Source: CAMBDS01 sp964355675 (GTDB taxonomy: Bacteria; Electryoneota; AABM5-125-24; Hatepunaeales; Hatepunaeaceae). From it: 64,000 bases of DNA. The notes beneath the pieces were generated by a model. That model did not search any database and was not told where the DNA came from. It saw only the letters and a program-made list of their open reading frames with translations. Both the position numbers and the translations under genes were made by a program. Location: the NCBI GenBank assembly GCA_964355675.1, contig CAYHEC010000004.1:62001-126000 (forward strand), written 5' to 3'. The number at the start of each line of letters is the position of its first letter. The first letter of the stretch is position 1. Shown one piece after another: positions 24,103 through 34,117 of the stretch.

Positions 24103-25917
24103 CTATCCGACAAAATGTTGCTCCCAGTTCGTTGAAGAGAGCGCTATGGATAAAATTGCTGGAATATTAATCACAAGTGCAATCTCATCGGAAGTGAGCG
24201 GCGCAGTTCCAGCGATAGTATCCGCTGAACGCGCAATATGTGGGAGTGGTTCAATAATAATTTCGATTTCTGCTACAATTTGTTCAACAGCAAATGCCGC
24301 TGAAAAATTTCCATCAGAACAGAGTATGAGATAATTTTCATTTAAACTTGGTTTAGTTCGATTTCCTGCTAACATTTCACTGAGACTGAATGCTTGGATA
24401 GTCTCGCTATTCGACTGTAAATTACTACCTTCGAGGATTTCTTCGAGTCCGTGATCCCATCGACTGGTTCCTTTGATCATCGCTGTGGGAAAAGCATAAA
24501 AGCGTTGCTCTCCATTTAATCGGATAGCTGTTACAAGAACATGTTGACTTGAAAGGGAGGTCGGCATAAGCAACGTAAATTTCGTTCCCATTCCAGGAAT
24601 AGACTCGACAGCAACACTTCCCCGCAACTCTTGCAGTCGTCGTTTTACGGCCGCCAAACCTACCCCCCTGCCAGAAACGTCGTTGGCGGCGATACGGCTG
24701 GTAAATCGATCATCGAACAAAAGATTAAATATTGATTTTAGGTCGTCTGGTTTGCGTTCATCCTTGTCGATGATTTTCAATTCGATAGCTCGGTTCCATA
24801 GGGCTTCAGTTTCGATACCAGCTCCATCATCAGCAATTATGACACGAGCCCAACCAGCATTTTCATGCGCGCCAAGCGTCACTCGTCCACGAGGCGATTT
24901 CCCTTGGGATACTCTCATTCCAGTATTTTCAAGCCCGTGGTCAAGAGCATTCCTAATGAGATGTAGAAGCGGTTCGCGTAAAAGTTCGACAATTCTCCCA
25001 TCGAGTCGAACCGATTCCCCCGAAAATTCGACATCAACCTCCTTGCCAAGCGAGCGGGACAAATCTCGCACTTGAAGCGGGATCGTTTCAAAAAGTTCAG
25101 CAATAGGCCTCATTCTAAGTTCGACAGCGCCGGAGTCGATCTGTCTGACATTCCGGTCAACCTCAGCGATTTTTTCACGCAGATTATAGGACATTTTTGC
25201 TAATGATCGAACCAGCAGATCTGCTTCTCCAAAAGTCAGACCTATATCACTATTCCCGGAATTTCGTCGTTGATTGAGAGTCGTTTCAAGTTGCCTTCGA
25301 ATATTATCTATCATTGATTGGCTTTTTCGCATACCATCGAGAGCCTGAGTAAGTTCTCTTCCATAATATAGGAGATCGTCAATAGAATCGACATCTACCC
25401 TGACTGTAGCATCTCGCCACGAATTGTTTTTTGGTATTGATGCAGGGTCTGAATTCCCTTCACGACTGGAACGATTTTGTGAATTTGGACTGTTCTCGCT
25501 ATTTGGGGGAAGTTGTTTGTCAGATACTAATTGTTCGAGAAGCCGCTCAAGCCATACCGGTATTTTTTGTGGCGAATCAGCTTCTTCATGGGTTTGGGAC
25601 AAAAGTCTGTCGATCCCCTTACGGGCTTCAATTATCAAATCTATATCCCGACGGGCAATCTCGTTACCATCTTTCAGTCGGATTAACATTTCTTCGGTCG
25701 AATGACAGAGCTGATTTATTGCCGCAAATCCCAGCATTCTTGCGCCACCCTTAATCGCATGAATTAATCGCATCATTTCGCGGATACTCGCATCTCGTTC
25801 TGGTAAATCGGCCCTCTGATCTGTCTCGATCCTTGAGATCACCACGTCCATCTGTGCAAGATTGTCTCGAGTTTCCTGACGAAAACGACCTGAAAAACGA
25901 CTAAGGTCGATTTTCAA
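24103..25917 (-). CDS. cheA: CheA-type chemotaxis histidine kinase
   Basis: A 604-residue array kinase. Domains: Hpt with His53 in LIHAIKGGARMLGF; a linker rich in Asn and Ser without a P2 domain; helical dimerisation; ATPase with PLLHLIRNALDHGLE, IIADDGAGIETEALW and DVSGRGVGLAAVKRR; and a C-terminal CheW-like P5 domain that docks into the receptor array. The start appears to be TTG at 25917, which overlaps the MCP stop as TTGA; the first internal ATG would remove part of the Hpt helix bundle. It has no CheB, CheR or CheC gene near it. Its partners are the adjacent MCP, CheW and receivers. Confidence 0.93.
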   Translation of the reverse strand: MKIDLSRFSGRFRQETRDNLAQMDVVISRIETDQRADLPERDASIREMMRLIHAIKGGARMLGFAAINQLCHSTEEMLIRLKDGNEIARRDIDLIIEARKGIDRLLSQTHEEADSPQKIPVWLERLLEQLVSDKQLPPNSENSPNSQNRSSREGNSDPASIPKNNSWRDATVRVDVDSIDDLLYYGRELTQALDGMRKSQSMIDNIRRQLETTLNQRRNSGNSDIGLTFGEADLLVRSLAKMSYNLREKIAEVDRNVRQIDSGAVELRMRPIAELFETIPLQVRDLSRSLGKEVDVEFSGESVRLDGRIVELLREPLLHLIRNALDHGLENTGMRVSQGKSPRGRVTLGAHENAGWARVIIADDGAGIETEALWNRAIELKIIDKDERKPDDLKSIFNLLFDDRFTSRIAANDVSGRGVGLAAVKRRLQELRGSVAVESIPGMGTKFTLLMPTSLSSQHVLVTAIRLNGEQRFYAFPTAMIKGTSRWDHGLEEILEGSNLQSNSETIQAFSLSEMLAGNRTKPSLNENYLILCSDGNFSAAFAVEQIVAEIEIIIEPLPHIARSADTIAGTAPLTSDEIALVINIPAILSIALSSTNWEQHFVG

Positions 25918-27446
25918 TGGCTACTCGTGGATGGCAATTTACCTGTTGACTCAAGTTTGAAACTCGATGAAATTTCATGAAGGCTCGTGGAAAGACCTTT
26001 GAGCGCGCCCGCGATTAATCTCAGATCTGAAAGACCCTGATTCAATTCTCCTGATTGTCTATCGATAACTTGAAGGCTGTTAAATAATTTGGCGGCGGCT
26101 TCGTTTTGATTACCAATGGCGGAAGAGATTCCTTGAACTTGTTCGGTTGTCCGGTTCGCCCCCTCACGAATCGAATGAAGAACGGTAACGGTATGCAATG
26201 AAGCATCCAGTCCATTTTGAATTTTAAGCGATTCCTCTACCGATTTGACGGCAATTGCTTCGATGGATTGCTGGACATCAGTGATTCTGGTGCTGATTTG
26301 ACCGGCTGATTCAGAGACATTTTCTGCAAGTCTGCGGATTTCACGGGCAACGACCTCGAAACGTCTTCCCATCTCACCCGCTCCGGCGGCTTCGATGGAA
26401 GCGTTGAAGGCTATCAACTTAGTCTGGTCGGCAATATGTTCGATAAACTCCATGACATCGCCAATCTGTATGGCCCGTCTCTTTAAGTCTTTTATCTGCT
26501 CGACTCGCTCTGTATTTCCAATCGCGATTTGATCCATCAATCCACGACTGTCATCTGTCGCGGCAACACCCTTATCAGAGCCTCGCAATGTATCGTCAGC
26601 AATTTTCACAACTTCACCTGAAGATAGAGCTATTTTATTCGATAGATCAGCCATTGACGCCATGGTGCGAGTGATTTGTGAGACCTGCTCCTTCTGAGTC
26701 AGAGATAATAAAGCCTGTGAATCGACTGAAGAGAGTATGCCGGCGGCTTCGTCGTCAATTTCGCCGACAACTTGATGAATTGCCCGAGTAAGAGATTTAA
26801 GATTGTCAACCATTAAATTGAAAGCGTGGGCAAGAGACGCAAGTTCGTCATCGCCCTTCTCGTCAAGTTTTTGCGTCAAGTCTCTATTAGCTATTGCCGT
26901 AGCCGCGGCAGAAGCTGCCCTGATGCGTCGAAGCAATACCTTGTCAAGCAATTTCATATAGATCAAAGAACCAATGATTATCGTTGAGAGTCCACCAATG
27001 AGAATCGCCATGATCAAACCTAACGACGTACCGGCTTCGAAGCGCCCTGCATAACCGGCGGCAAACGTCCCTGTCTCACCCAATGGACCAATGATGGGTA
27101 TTGTAAGACTTAAACCGCCAATGTGTGTCGTGTCGAGTATTCCGGTTCCTGCTACCGGTTTGTTCTGGGCGTTGTATAAGATCGCAAAGTTTAGAAGAGT
27201 ATCATTTTCGACTAAGACCTTCAGAATATAATGCAATTCATCCACTTCGCCTTTTGACCATAGCTCATGCACCATAGTGCGCCATTGTTCCCGCATTCGA
27301 CCAGTGAATTGTTCCGTCCGTTGTTTGTCAGAATGTTGCTGAACTGATATGGTCAAGAATGTTGTCAGTGTCGCTGATAGCAGGAGAATGCCTACTAACG
27401 GAATAAATAGCTTGTCGGTGAGACCCATACGGAGCCAACGGCTCAT
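25914..27446 (-). CDS. methyl-accepting chemotaxis protein
   Basis: A 510-residue membrane receptor. Two transmembrane segments (about 14-32 and 146-168) frame a short extracytoplasmic sensor of about 110 residues, much like single-domain sensors without a recognised ligand site. A HAMP region follows (AASAAATAIANRDLTQKL), then the signalling hairpin whose tip is FNASIEAAGAGEMGRRFEVV. The tip departs from the consensus LNAAIEAARAGE in several places. No CheR or CheB is encoded nearby, so methylation is doubtful. It ends in coupling overlap with cheA and starts 23 bases after cheW. Confidence 0.93.
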   Translation of the reverse strand: MSRWLRMGLTDKLFIPLVGILLLSATLTTFLTISVQQHSDKQRTEQFTGRMREQWRTMVHELWSKGEVDELHYILKVLVENDTLLNFAILYNAQNKPVAGTGILDTTHIGGLSLTIPIIGPLGETGTFAAGYAGRFEAGTSLGLIMAILIGGLSTIIIGSLIYMKLLDKVLLRRIRAASAAATAIANRDLTQKLDEKGDDELASLAHAFNLMVDNLKSLTRAIHQVVGEIDDEAAGILSSVDSQALLSLTQKEQVSQITRTMASMADLSNKIALSSGEVVKIADDTLRGSDKGVAATDDSRGLMDQIAIGNTERVEQIKDLKRRAIQIGDVMEFIEHIADQTKLIAFNASIEAAGAGEMGRRFEVVAREIRRLAENVSESAGQISTRITDVQQSIEAIAVKSVEESLKIQNGLDASLHTVTVLHSIREGANRTTEQVQGISSAIGNQNEAAAKLFNSLQVIDRQSGELNQGLSDLRLIAGALKGLSTSLHEISSSFKLESTGKLPSTSSH

Positions 27447-27469
27447 TGAACTTACCTCGTAATAATTTT

Positions 27470-27940
27470 CTAAGCTATTGATTGTAAAAGCAAGGCAACT
27501 GAAATGAAAGGCGCTTTACGTTCACTGAAATTAATCTCACCGATTTGTCCAGTGAGCGGCCAGACGTTGTGATTCAAATTCAAATCGGAGGGATTGCAAT
27601 CATAGAGATCGATTAAGGTATCGACTATAAGAACAGCGCGTCTTCCTTCCGCTTCAATAAGAATTGCGCGGGACTTACTCGAATTTCTAATGCTTGAACC
27701 ATTCCAAACCACCCCAAGATCCACTGCGGCTTCTATACCACCTCGAAAATAGGTTACTCCGAGGATTGCCGGCGCGGTTCCGGGTATGGGAATAATCCTA
27801 CCAAACGACGAAACGCCACGCGTATCTTTCAATTCAAGCCCGAACTCAACACCTGAAGAGAGAGCAATTAAAAGGGAACGTGAATCGCTTTTAATCTGAT
27901 CAGGAGCTTCCTCGTTGCCCGTATTGATTTCAATCGACAT
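27470..27940 (-). CDS. cheW: CheW-like coupling protein
   Basis: A 156-residue single-domain CheW fold: LLIALSSGVEFGLELKDTRGV, then IIPIPGTAPAILGVTYFRG (the receptor-kinase contact loop, with YFRG where NLRG is usual) and AVLIVDTLIDLYDC. It would couple the MCP to the CheA P5 domain. It follows the receiver-kinase gene by a single base and precedes the MCP gene, so the order receiver-kinase, cheW, mcp, cheA is a tight operon. Confidence 0.88.
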   Translation of the reverse strand: MSIEINTGNEEAPDQIKSDSRSLLIALSSGVEFGLELKDTRGVSSFGRIIPIPGTAPAILGVTYFRGGIEAAVDLGVVWNGSSIRNSSKSRAILIEAEGRRAVLIVDTLIDLYDCNPSDLNLNHNVWPLTGQIGEINFSERKAPFISVALLLQSIA

Positions 27941-27941
27941 T

Positions 27942-29084
27942 TTAAATCGGAATAACCATTGTCACTACTGCGCCGCCGGTCGGTTGATTTGTCGCAAATA
28001 TCTTTCCATCGTGACCTTCGATGATTTTCTTCGCAATCGCCATTCCAAGTCCGGTTCCGTCATGTTTTCCATGTGTTACGAACGGTTCGAATATTTTAGT
28101 AAGCAGTTCGACCGGGATACCAATACCCGAATCGAGCACTTGAAGCCTTACCGTGCGTCCATCACGCTTACCTGAAAGAGTCAAAGTCCCTCCAGCAGGC
28201 ATCGCGTCGCGTGAGTTCAAGATCAGATTGAGTAATACTCTACGTAACCTGTTACGATCTCCTTTAATAATTCCCAAAGCGCTCCAGTCTCTTACGAATG
28301 AAATTTTCATTGAGAATAATTCTCTCTCCACTGAGATTGCAATGTCTTCAAGGAGATCTTCCAGAGGGAATTCACTGATTTTAAGACTCGATTCGCCTCG
28401 AGAATACTCAAGGATTTCTCGAGTCATCTCAACTAAACGATCAACCTCCTTCTGAATGATCTGGCTGAATTCCAAGCGAAGCTCATTCGGCAGGTTATTG
28501 TCGGCCAGTAATGAAGCGGATGTTCGAATGTTGCTCATTGGGAGCTTAAGATCGTGGATGATAGTACTTGCTACTCTTCCCAATGTGCTTAGGCGCTCTT
28601 GGTGGAGCAATTCTTGTTGGGCGGCCCTGAGATCGTCGAGACTTTTTTGTAGTTTCTTGACAAGGACACGGTTTTGTTGTTCGAGACGATAGTGGTCGAG
28701 TGCTCGAGTGACGGTAACCTTTAGATCTTCCGGGCTCCAAGGTTTAAGAATATAACGATATATGTGGCCTTTATTGATCGAATCGATGATATCTTTTACA
28801 TCGGTATAAGCCGTCAGAATCATCCGGACAGCATCGGGATGCGTCAATCTACTCTCTGCCAACATCTCGACGCCTGTCATTCCTGGCATCCTTTGGTCGG
28901 TAATGATAATATCGACTGGGTGTTTTTTTAGAATCTCCAGCGCTTCAGAACCGCTTTCAGCCAATTCGATATCATATTCTTGTCGAAAGGTTCGGCGAAG
29001 CAAATGAAGGTTTGCCGGTTCATCGTCCACCGCGAGGATGCGATACTTCTCTAAAGGCTGAGTACCAGATTGAATATCATTCAT
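27942..29084 (-). CDS. receiver-histidine kinase (RpfG/HydG-type receiver with kinase core)
   Basis: A 380-residue soluble protein. The receiver has Asp20-Asp21, Asp63 in IIITDQRMPGMTG, and YILKPW as the Lys motif, of the type often found in front of HD-GYP or kinase domains. After a coiled coil the kinase core has His177 in STIIHDLKLPMSN, and the ATPase has NLILNSRDAMP, VLDSGIGIP and GTGLGMAIAKK. It is the first gene of the chemosensory run, 40 bases from the glycosyltransferase stop, and could feed back on array output through its receiver. Confidence 0.9.
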   Translation of the reverse strand: MNDIQSGTQPLEKYRILAVDDEPANLHLLRRTFRQEYDIELAESGSEALEILKKHPVDIIITDQRMPGMTGVEMLAESRLTHPDAVRMILTAYTDVKDIIDSINKGHIYRYILKPWSPEDLKVTVTRALDHYRLEQQNRVLVKKLQKSLDDLRAAQQELLHQERLSTLGRVASTIIHDLKLPMSNIRTSASLLADNNLPNELRLEFSQIIQKEVDRLVEMTREILEYSRGESSLKISEFPLEDLLEDIAISVERELFSMKISFVRDWSALGIIKGDRNRLRRVLLNLILNSRDAMPAGGTLTLSGKRDGRTVRLQVLDSGIGIPVELLTKIFEPFVTHGKHDGTGLGMAIAKKIIEGHDGKIFATNQPTGGAVVTMVIPI

Positions 29085-29124
29085 AATGTTACTGTGGAAT
29101 TAATTATTATTAGATTTGCTTCGA

Positions 29125-30681
29125 TCAATGGCTACTATCCTGTTCCCAAAAGCCAGCTTTGGGATTGTCTTCTCTGAAATAAATCAACTTGATTCCTTTC
29201 AAATTTTTATGGGAGCCGAGCAGACTGGATAAAGCAGGTCTGACCGACGCGCCATAAGCGTCGAGGAATAAATATGATATTCTATTTTCCTTCATCCAAT
29301 CTAATAGTTCGCCGGTACTATTCAAAATAGGTAGTGCAACGAACGGCATTTCAAGCAAATAGGGTAAGTGAGGTTTTCGAGCGGCAATTTTCCCTTTAGG
29401 TAGTGATTGAAATTCACTACTATTCGCTATTTCAATAAGATAATCAGATGATTGATCGATTTTATTTAGAGCTTTTGACCACGTATAGGGGGGCGGCACA
29501 ACAATAAGAAAAACGACGGAAGCAACCACTATACCTTTGCCAAAGAGAATCGAAGAACGGTTGAATCTCTGACGGAGCCACTCGAAGAAGAATAATGCCA
29601 AGGCAATATAAACTGGCATCAAGCAGAGAGAAAACCTCGGGCTGTTGAAAACAAAAAGTAATATAAAGTAATTGAATATTCCAGCGATCAATCCCCATTT
29701 CCACATACCTGCATATTGTTGCTTGAATAAGATTACTATCAAACCAGCGAGAGCTAATGCCGAAAGTAGTTCCCCTGTAAGGCGCTCCATGTCATCATAG
29801 AGATTATGGTAGAGATTACCAACAGCATGTTCGAGAATTCGTTTACTATTTGAGTAGGTTAACAGGCGCGGCTCTTGGTCGATGAGATCGTGATTCCCAT
29901 ACCAATAATTGTCCCAGCTGGTCTTTCCTAAGGCTTCAGTCTCGTAAAATACATTACTCAAATTCGAACTGTGAACCGAATCAACGGAGCTTAACAGGTA
30001 AATAATTAACCAGGACGCGACTGGCAACGCCACTCCGACAAGTCCAAATAGTGAGCGCCTTATAAAATCCTTCTTTTTGAGAATAAGTGTTATGATTATC
30101 CATAATCCGACTGTTGCTATCAGTGCGATTCCATTGTATCGCGTCAGAAATGCCCAACCTGCTAAAAAACCGGCAACTCCAGCCATTCTCGACGATTTAC
30201 TCAATCCCAATATAGTCACTACTATTAGATTAAGCATCAGAAAGAACATATCGGTCCCGACGCGGATTGAATACTCGAGAAATACACCATTTATAATTAG
30301 CGCTCCCATCCCCACCAAGCCAAGCAGTGCGCCAAACCTGATTATCAATAAATATCCGAACAGAGAAACGACAATTCCGGCGGAAAGCGCAGAAACGATT
30401 TTACCTGCAAGGAAAGTGTCTCTTAACCATCCAAATGAAGCCAGAATAAGCGGATAACCCGGTCCACGAAACTGTAAGTGCTCGATGGGAAGATGACCCT
30501 TTACGAATTCATCTGCCGCCGGCGCGTAATCCCAATAGAAATCTGTCTCGACTCCTCGCCCACCGATATGATATTGAGTCAAAGAAAAAAAGAGCACAAA
30601 ACCAGCAAACAATAAACCGGGAGTTAACCAGATTAAATACTGGAATCTCGCTGAATTATCCGTCAAACCTCTTTCTGACAT
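29125..30681 (-). CDS. GT-C (family 39-like) membrane glycosyltransferase
   Basis: A 518-residue integral membrane protein with about ten or more hydrophobic segments. The first extracytoplasmic loop has the acidic WDYAPAADEF and the downstream LQFRGPGYPLILASF, a layout typical of ArnT/PMT-like GT-C enzymes, which transfer sugars from polyprenyl phosphates on the periplasmic side. The C-terminal periplasmic domain (about 400-518) is soluble. The acceptor is unknown; pilin, lipid A or a surface glycan are possible given the neighbours. It overlaps the upstream methyltransferase gene by 19 bases. Confidence 0.82.
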   Translation of the reverse strand: MSERGLTDNSARFQYLIWLTPGLLFAGFVLFFSLTQYHIGGRGVETDFYWDYAPAADEFVKGHLPIEHLQFRGPGYPLILASFGWLRDTFLAGKIVSALSAGIVVSLFGYLLIIRFGALLGLVGMGALIINGVFLEYSIRVGTDMFFLMLNLIVVTILGLSKSSRMAGVAGFLAGWAFLTRYNGIALIATVGLWIIITLILKKKDFIRRSLFGLVGVALPVASWLIIYLLSSVDSVHSSNLSNVFYETEALGKTSWDNYWYGNHDLIDQEPRLLTYSNSKRILEHAVGNLYHNLYDDMERLTGELLSALALAGLIVILFKQQYAGMWKWGLIAGIFNYFILLFVFNSPRFSLCLMPVYIALALFFFEWLRQRFNRSSILFGKGIVVASVVFLIVVPPPYTWSKALNKIDQSSDYLIEIANSSEFQSLPKGKIAARKPHLPYLLEMPFVALPILNSTGELLDWMKENRISYLFLDAYGASVRPALSSLLGSHKNLKGIKLIYFREDNPKAGFWEQDSSH

Positions 30682-31424
30682 AGTACAAATAAATTAACAG
30701 CTAAAAAAGGTACTTTAGTCCGGTCGCCTTTAAAAATAGTGTTGCGAAGTAATTTCCTGACACGACCTTGGGGAAGCACGTCGAGAGGCGCGGTAATGTA
30801 GCCTTTATCAACAACATGAAGTCCTGAATTTTCAACAAGCCGCACTGCTTCCCGCATTGTGTAGATTCGGGCGCGAGCAATTTTACGATGTAGAAAACCT
30901 GGTAGCCAGCCTAATAAAGGCAATCTGTTCCATGGAAGCCAGTTGAAGCCCGGCACCGTCGCTCCATGAGATTCAAACACCCACCATTTGTTGGGAACGC
31001 TCAATATGAAACGCCCTGAGGATTTTAAAACCCGAGCTACTTCTCGACAGGCAAGGTAGTCATCGGGAAAATGTTCGAGAACCTCGAAAGCTGTTACAAT
31101 ATCAAATGATTCATCCGAAAATGGCAGGTTTCCAGCATCAGCGCGAACGAAATCGAAATGATCCTTTCCCACGCTTCGCTCGGCACGTTGTATAGATATT
31201 ACATCGACACCGATAATTCGGCCCACACTTGATGCAAAATAAATGGTCTGAGCCCCGTTTCCACAGCCAAGGTCAAGCATCATCGGTTGACAGTTAAGAT
31301 CTGGCATGAGCTCCGTGGCAAGATTGAAACGCCGTTCGAGGATCAATTGTCCCGGACGAGCGGGCCGACCCAATTCGATGTGTATAGGTTGATTCATATC
31401 CTTCCAAGATACATCAGGTTTCAC
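30663..31424 (-). CDS. class I SAM-dependent methyltransferase (UbiE/glycan type)
   Basis: A 253-residue methyltransferase with motif I MLDLGCGNGAQTIYFASS (about 49-66), VIGVDVIS as strand 2, DIVTAFEVLEHFPDD and the C-terminal part VPGFNWLPWNRLPLLGW. The FEVLEH motif is typical of enzymes acting on lipids or glycan intermediates. It starts with GTG at 31424 and overlaps the GT-C gene, so the two are co-expressed and probably modify the same product. Confidence 0.83.
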   Translation of the reverse strand: MKPDVSWKDMNQPIHIELGRPARPGQLILERRFNLATELMPDLNCQPMMLDLGCGNGAQTIYFASSVGRIIGVDVISIQRAERSVGKDHFDFVRADAGNLPFSDESFDIVTAFEVLEHFPDDYLACREVARVLKSSGRFILSVPNKWWVFESHGATVPGFNWLPWNRLPLLGWLPGFLHRKIARARIYTMREAVRLVENSGLHVVDKGYITAPLDVLPQGRVRKLLRNTIFKGDRTKVPFLAVNLFVLCQKEV

Positions 31425-31451
31425 TATCTTGCAAGGAAAGCCGCTGTTCGC

Positions 31452-31479
31452 TTGTGACTTGGCGATTGAACAGTATATT
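31452..31479 (+). promoter_or_regulatory. candidate promoter for the TPR gene at 31531
   Basis: TTGTGA (31452-31457) and TATATT (31474-31479) with 16-base spacing, in the divergent gap between 31424 and 31531. A purine-rich GGAGGAAGAG follows at 31509-31518. Confidence 0.3.
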
Positions 31480-31530
31480 ATGTCTTAGAAATAAACGTCA
31501 CGAATATCGGAGGAAGAGATACGGTTTTAT

Positions 31531-32592
31531 TTGCCATATAATCTGTTTATCGCCCTGATTGTTCTGATCATCACCCAGAACAATCTGTACGGAAAAACGT
31601 CTTCAGAACTTTATGGCGAGCTCAAACCGTTGGGATCCCTGCCTTATGAGCAATTTGTGGATTTAGTCAGCAAGGAAGATTACGAAGGAGCCCTTCGCCT
31701 TGCAGATAGTCTTATAAAAGACGACCCAAGTTCGCTCGGAGGTTATTTTCTCGCGTTGACAGCGTTGAATAATAGATCAATCGACTACGAAGACGATGAG
31801 GATCTCCCTGCTCTTGTGATTGTGGCGGACAGTATTTCATCAATAGCCGACCGAAGAATCGCCAACGGAGACAATTCCGCACTCCTCTGTTTTTACCGGG
31901 GTTCGGTCGAAGGATTCCTGATGATTCACGATCTGAGAAGCCATAACTATTTTGAGGCGATAATCCATGGGCAAAGAGCCGCCGCATTGCTGGAACGATC
32001 ACTCGATATCGATTCCACCCTTTACGACGCCTATGTCGGCCTCGGTAATTACTATTACTTCAAAAGTAGATACGGTGGTGTGTTGCGGAGCACAGGGATC
32101 ATCTCTGATCGTAGAGAGGAGGGCAAACGATTACTAAGGATTGCTTCGGATCAAGGACTGCTCACCCGGCTGGCAGGGTCATCGAGTCTTGCTTGGATAG
32201 CTATAGACGAAGAAAACTTCGATCTGGCAATCGAATATGCAAAATCACAATTGGCGCTTTATCCAGAAAATCGGGCTTTTCTCTGGTGTTTGGGCAGGGC
32301 TCAGATGAAATCGGAACGGTGGAGTGAGGCAATATTGACCTACACTGCATTGCTTAACTCAGTAAGAAAATTATCTCGGAACAATCACTATAATGAGATC
32401 AGCTGTCTTCACTCTCTTGCACAAGCGTCGTCTCACATACACGACTGGCAGAGTGTTGTAACGTATGCGGAAGAAGCATTGGATTTGAAAATCGATCCTG
32501 AAATCGCCTCAAAAAAAGAAGATGACATTAAACGCTTGAAATTTCTTCGAATAGAAGGTCGTAACAAACTTGCCCAACGAAACAATAAATAG
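31531..32592 (+). CDS. secreted TPR-like protein, unknown function
   Basis: A 353-residue protein with a signal-type N-terminus (LFIALIVLIITQNNLYG) and a mostly helical body with TPR-like pairs, for example YEGALRLADSLIKDDPSS, FDLAIEYAKSQLALYPEN and WSEAILTYTALLNSV. The TTG at 31531 is the only standard start, though the GGAGGAAGAG purine run is 13-16 bases away and would better suit an ATA codon at 31519; the start is uncertain. It overlaps the next gene by 23 bases. I cannot assign a function; it is likely periplasmic. Confidence 0.7.
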   Translation: MPYNLFIALIVLIITQNNLYGKTSSELYGELKPLGSLPYEQFVDLVSKEDYEGALRLADSLIKDDPSSLGGYFLALTALNNRSIDYEDDEDLPALVIVADSISSIADRRIANGDNSALLCFYRGSVEGFLMIHDLRSHNYFEAIIHGQRAAALLERSLDIDSTLYDAYVGLGNYYYFKSRYGGVLRSTGIISDRREEGKRLLRIASDQGLLTRLAGSSSLAWIAIDEENFDLAIEYAKSQLALYPENRAFLWCLGRAQMKSERWSEAILTYTALLNSVRKLSRNNHYNEISCLHSLAQASSHIHDWQSVVTYAEEALDLKIDPEIASKKEDDIKRLKFLRIEGRNKLAQRNNK

Positions 32593-34117
32593 ATCATTTA
32601 CTGAATATACAACACAATCCATCGCAATTCGACGGTCGCTGGAAACAAGAATTCCGCTTGAAGTTATAGAAATAGCGGAAGAACTTGATTTTGAGCTTTA
32701 CGCAGTTGGCGGATGCATTCGTGACCAGCTACTCGGAAGGAACGTGGGAGACATCGATCTTGCAGTCGTTGGTGACGCCATTACTCTCGCAGAAAATGCC
32801 GCGAAACGAGTGAATTCAGCAGAACCTATTATTTACGCCAGATTTGGCACGGCTCTTCTCCAGACTCGATTTGGTAAAATTGAATTTGCATCTGCACGAA
32901 GAGAGAGTTATCAGCCTGAATCACGGAATCCTGAAACCGCCCTGGGATGCAGTATCGAGGCAGATCTCCAGCGTCGTGATTTTACGGTGAATGCTTTAGC
33001 CTTAGGGCTTTCCGGAGCTCGCACAGGCGAATTATTGGATATATTTAATGGTGTGGATGACCTTAATAATAAAATTCTAAGAACGCCTCTCGAACCCGAT
33101 GTGACTTTTTCGGACGATCCACTCAGAATGTTAAGAGGAATTCGATTCGCCGCAGAACTCGACTTTAATATCGAAGAATCCACCCTAAATAGCATTTCTC
33201 GGAATTCACCGCGTATCAAGATCATTGCAAAGGAACGTATTGGAGATGAGATTTTCCGAATGCTTGCGGGGAATTCTCCCGCCCGTGCGATGAGTCTGCT
33301 CGTCGAAACTGGACTGATGGATCAAATTATTCCTGAAATTTCTGCTATGGCGGGAGTCGAACAAGTTGGCAGACATGCTCATAAAGATGTTTTGATACAC
33401 TCCTTGCGAGTAATGCAAAATGTCGCTGAAGTTACCGACGATCCAATTGTTAGACTTGCTGGTTTGCTTCACGACATAGGAAAACCGCGGACCAAGCGAT
33501 TCGATAAGGAAATCGGGTGGTCTTTTCATGGCCATGAAGCTGTCGGGGCGCGAATGACTCACGGTATTGGTAAAAGACTTTGTCTCGGCAAAGAGTCATT
33601 ATACCGCCTTGTTAACCTTGTCAGACTTCATATGCGACCAGTAAATCTTACCGATGAAGGAGTCACTGATAGTGCGATTCGTCGGTTAATGGTTGACGCA
33701 GGTGACGCCTTAAGACAACAATTGATACTCTGTCGGGCTGATATAACAACATCAAATCCGAAATTAGTTTCGCGCTATCTCGCGAACTTCGAGGAGATGG
33801 AACTTCGCATGGGAGACGTTACTGCCCAGGATCGAATGCGCAACTTCCAATCTCCGATTCGCGGCGAAGAGATCATGGATATCTGCAACGTCCCGGCAGG
33901 ACCCTTGGTTGGCGCTCTTAAGGGACGGATCGAAGACGCCATACTCGACGGGATAATTCCATTCGAATATGAAGCGGCCAGAAATCACCTATTATTAATA
34001 AAGGATGAGGTATTGCTTTCCGATCCGAAACATTTAGCCGAGGAAATACGTTCACGCTCAAAGGCTCGCAAAAGTATCAGCAATGACTTCAATTTTCCAA
34101 TGGAGAATTCTAACTGA
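32570..34117 (+). CDS. CCA tRNA nucleotidyltransferase/poly(A) polymerase family with HD domain
   Basis: A 515-residue enzyme that adds or repairs CCA on tRNA 3' ends, or a poly(A) polymerase of the same class II fold. The head has LYAVGGCIRDQLLGRNVGDIDL with catalytic Asp pair, then LQRRDFTVNALAL and DDPLRMLRGIRFAAELDF (nucleotide-selecting region), and a C-terminal HD domain with LLHDIGKP. The tRNA-Phe in this window does not encode CCA, so such an enzyme is needed. The start is TTG at 32570, inside the end of the TPR gene. CCA-adding and poly(A) activity cannot be separated by eye. Confidence 0.88.
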   Translation: MPNETINRSFTEYTTQSIAIRRSLETRIPLEVIEIAEELDFELYAVGGCIRDQLLGRNVGDIDLAVVGDAITLAENAAKRVNSAEPIIYARFGTALLQTRFGKIEFASARRESYQPESRNPETALGCSIEADLQRRDFTVNALALGLSGARTGELLDIFNGVDDLNNKILRTPLEPDVTFSDDPLRMLRGIRFAAELDFNIEESTLNSISRNSPRIKIIAKERIGDEIFRMLAGNSPARAMSLLVETGLMDQIIPEISAMAGVEQVGRHAHKDVLIHSLRVMQNVAEVTDDPIVRLAGLLHDIGKPRTKRFDKEIGWSFHGHEAVGARMTHGIGKRLCLGKESLYRLVNLVRLHMRPVNLTDEGVTDSAIRRLMVDAGDALRQQLILCRADITTSNPKLVSRYLANFEEMELRMGDVTAQDRMRNFQSPIRGEEIMDICNVPAGPLVGALKGRIEDAILDGIIPFEYEAARNHLLLIKDEVLLSDPKHLAEEIRSRSKARKSISNDFNFPMENSN

